The notes under the pieces: model-generated
What the model was told of the DNA's origin: nothing
Databases searched by the model: none
The model's input: only the letters and a program-made list of their open reading frames with translations
Assembly (NCBI GenBank): GCA_900128395.1
Contig: LT649601.1
Span: 1-18,685 of the forward strand
Length of the DNA stretch: 18,685 bases
Direction: 5' to 3'
DNA from: Stramenopiles sp. TOSAG23-2
Lineage: Eukaryota > Sar
Position numbers and translations under genes: made by a program
Part shown: positions 18,531 to 18,685 of the stretch, piece after piece
Layout: each line of letters starts with the position of its first letter
Numbering within the stretch: the stretch's first letter is position 1

Positions 18531-18685
18531 TGGAAACTAATTTTAAATATTAAACCTTATCATTACAGTGAACATAGTATACAAAGGGCGAATTTGGAAA
18601 TATGCCCTTCTCTCAAGTACAAAAAATACCTAATTTGGCCTATCAAATATATCAAACACTACAAATCTACTGAGTATATGAAAAG

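Larger units (their letters stand above)
18075..18685. promoter_or_regulatory. Upstream region of the leishmanolysin gene; no supported gene
   Basis: These 611 bases precede the - strand leishmanolysin start codon. An open frame at 18093-18389 (+) is low-complexity, hydrophobic and unrecognised, so it is not called. The region contains an alternating purine/pyrimidine tract (18102-18123), ACTCTG/CAGAGT (18397-18402 with 18410-18415), CCGTCT/AGACGG (18419-18424 with 18444-18449), a GC-rich minisatellite (18479-18530) and AAGGGC/GCCCTT (18584-18589 with 18604-18609). From about 18396 to 18530 the composition is much richer in GC than the rest of the window. Confidence 0.45.

Noticed and set aside
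18602-18673. 23-codon open frame near the right end, starting ATGCCCTTC
   Set aside because: It is too short, has no family signal, and its start overlaps a small inverted repeat. It is treated as noncoding.

Overview
The window looks like nuclear DNA from a unicellular eukaryote with an AT-rich, compact, intron-poor genome. It carries four intact single-exon protein genes. They include families that are essentially eukaryotic: a DUF3638 giant with EF-hands and a VPS13/VPS62-like tail, an alkaline ceramidase, and a leishmanolysin with a signal peptide and a GPI-type tail. TAA and TGA both end these genes and no internal stops occur, so the standard code fits and a ciliate-type code is unlikely. 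A stramenopile or similar microbial eukaryote is plausible, but I cannot name the lineage from the sequence alone.

Layout. 1-401: AT-rich upstream region with small palindromes and a (CAA)8 leader. 402-12758 (+): one uninterrupted 4118-codon gene. In order it encodes an SH3 domain, a proline-rich SH3-ligand-like segment, a very long body of the DUF3638/DUF3645 family carrying helicase-like ATPase motifs, a (Glu-Gln)n tract, four EF-hand-like loops and a VPS13/VPS62-like W-x-P repeat region. 12759-13239: convergent 3' region with a 20-bp perfect inverted repeat that puts AATAAA on both strands. 13240-14436 (-): haloalkane-dehalogenase-like alpha/beta hydrolase. 14437-14985: divergent 5' region with a 14-bp perfect hairpin and a dense cluster of GC-richer hairpins, part of it bounded by a 9-bp direct repeat. 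14986-15819 (+): alkaline ceramidase. 15820-16073: convergent AT-rich 3' spacer. 16074-18074 (-): leishmanolysin-type M8 metallopeptidase. 18075-18685: upstream region with a Z-DNA-prone tract and a GC-rich G-quadruplex-capable minisatellite.

The genes do not form an obvious pathway. Ceramidase (ER/Golgi sphingolipid turnover), the GPI-anchored surface protease and the giant's VPS13/62-like tail all touch membrane biology, but that is a loose link. The strongest candidate for something undescribed is the giant protein. It joins an SH3 adaptor, a degenerate superfamily-2-helicase-like P-loop ATPase core, calcium-binding EF-hands and a VPS13/VPS62-like module in one polypeptide. A second signal is the concentration of short perfect palindromes in the noncoding gaps.
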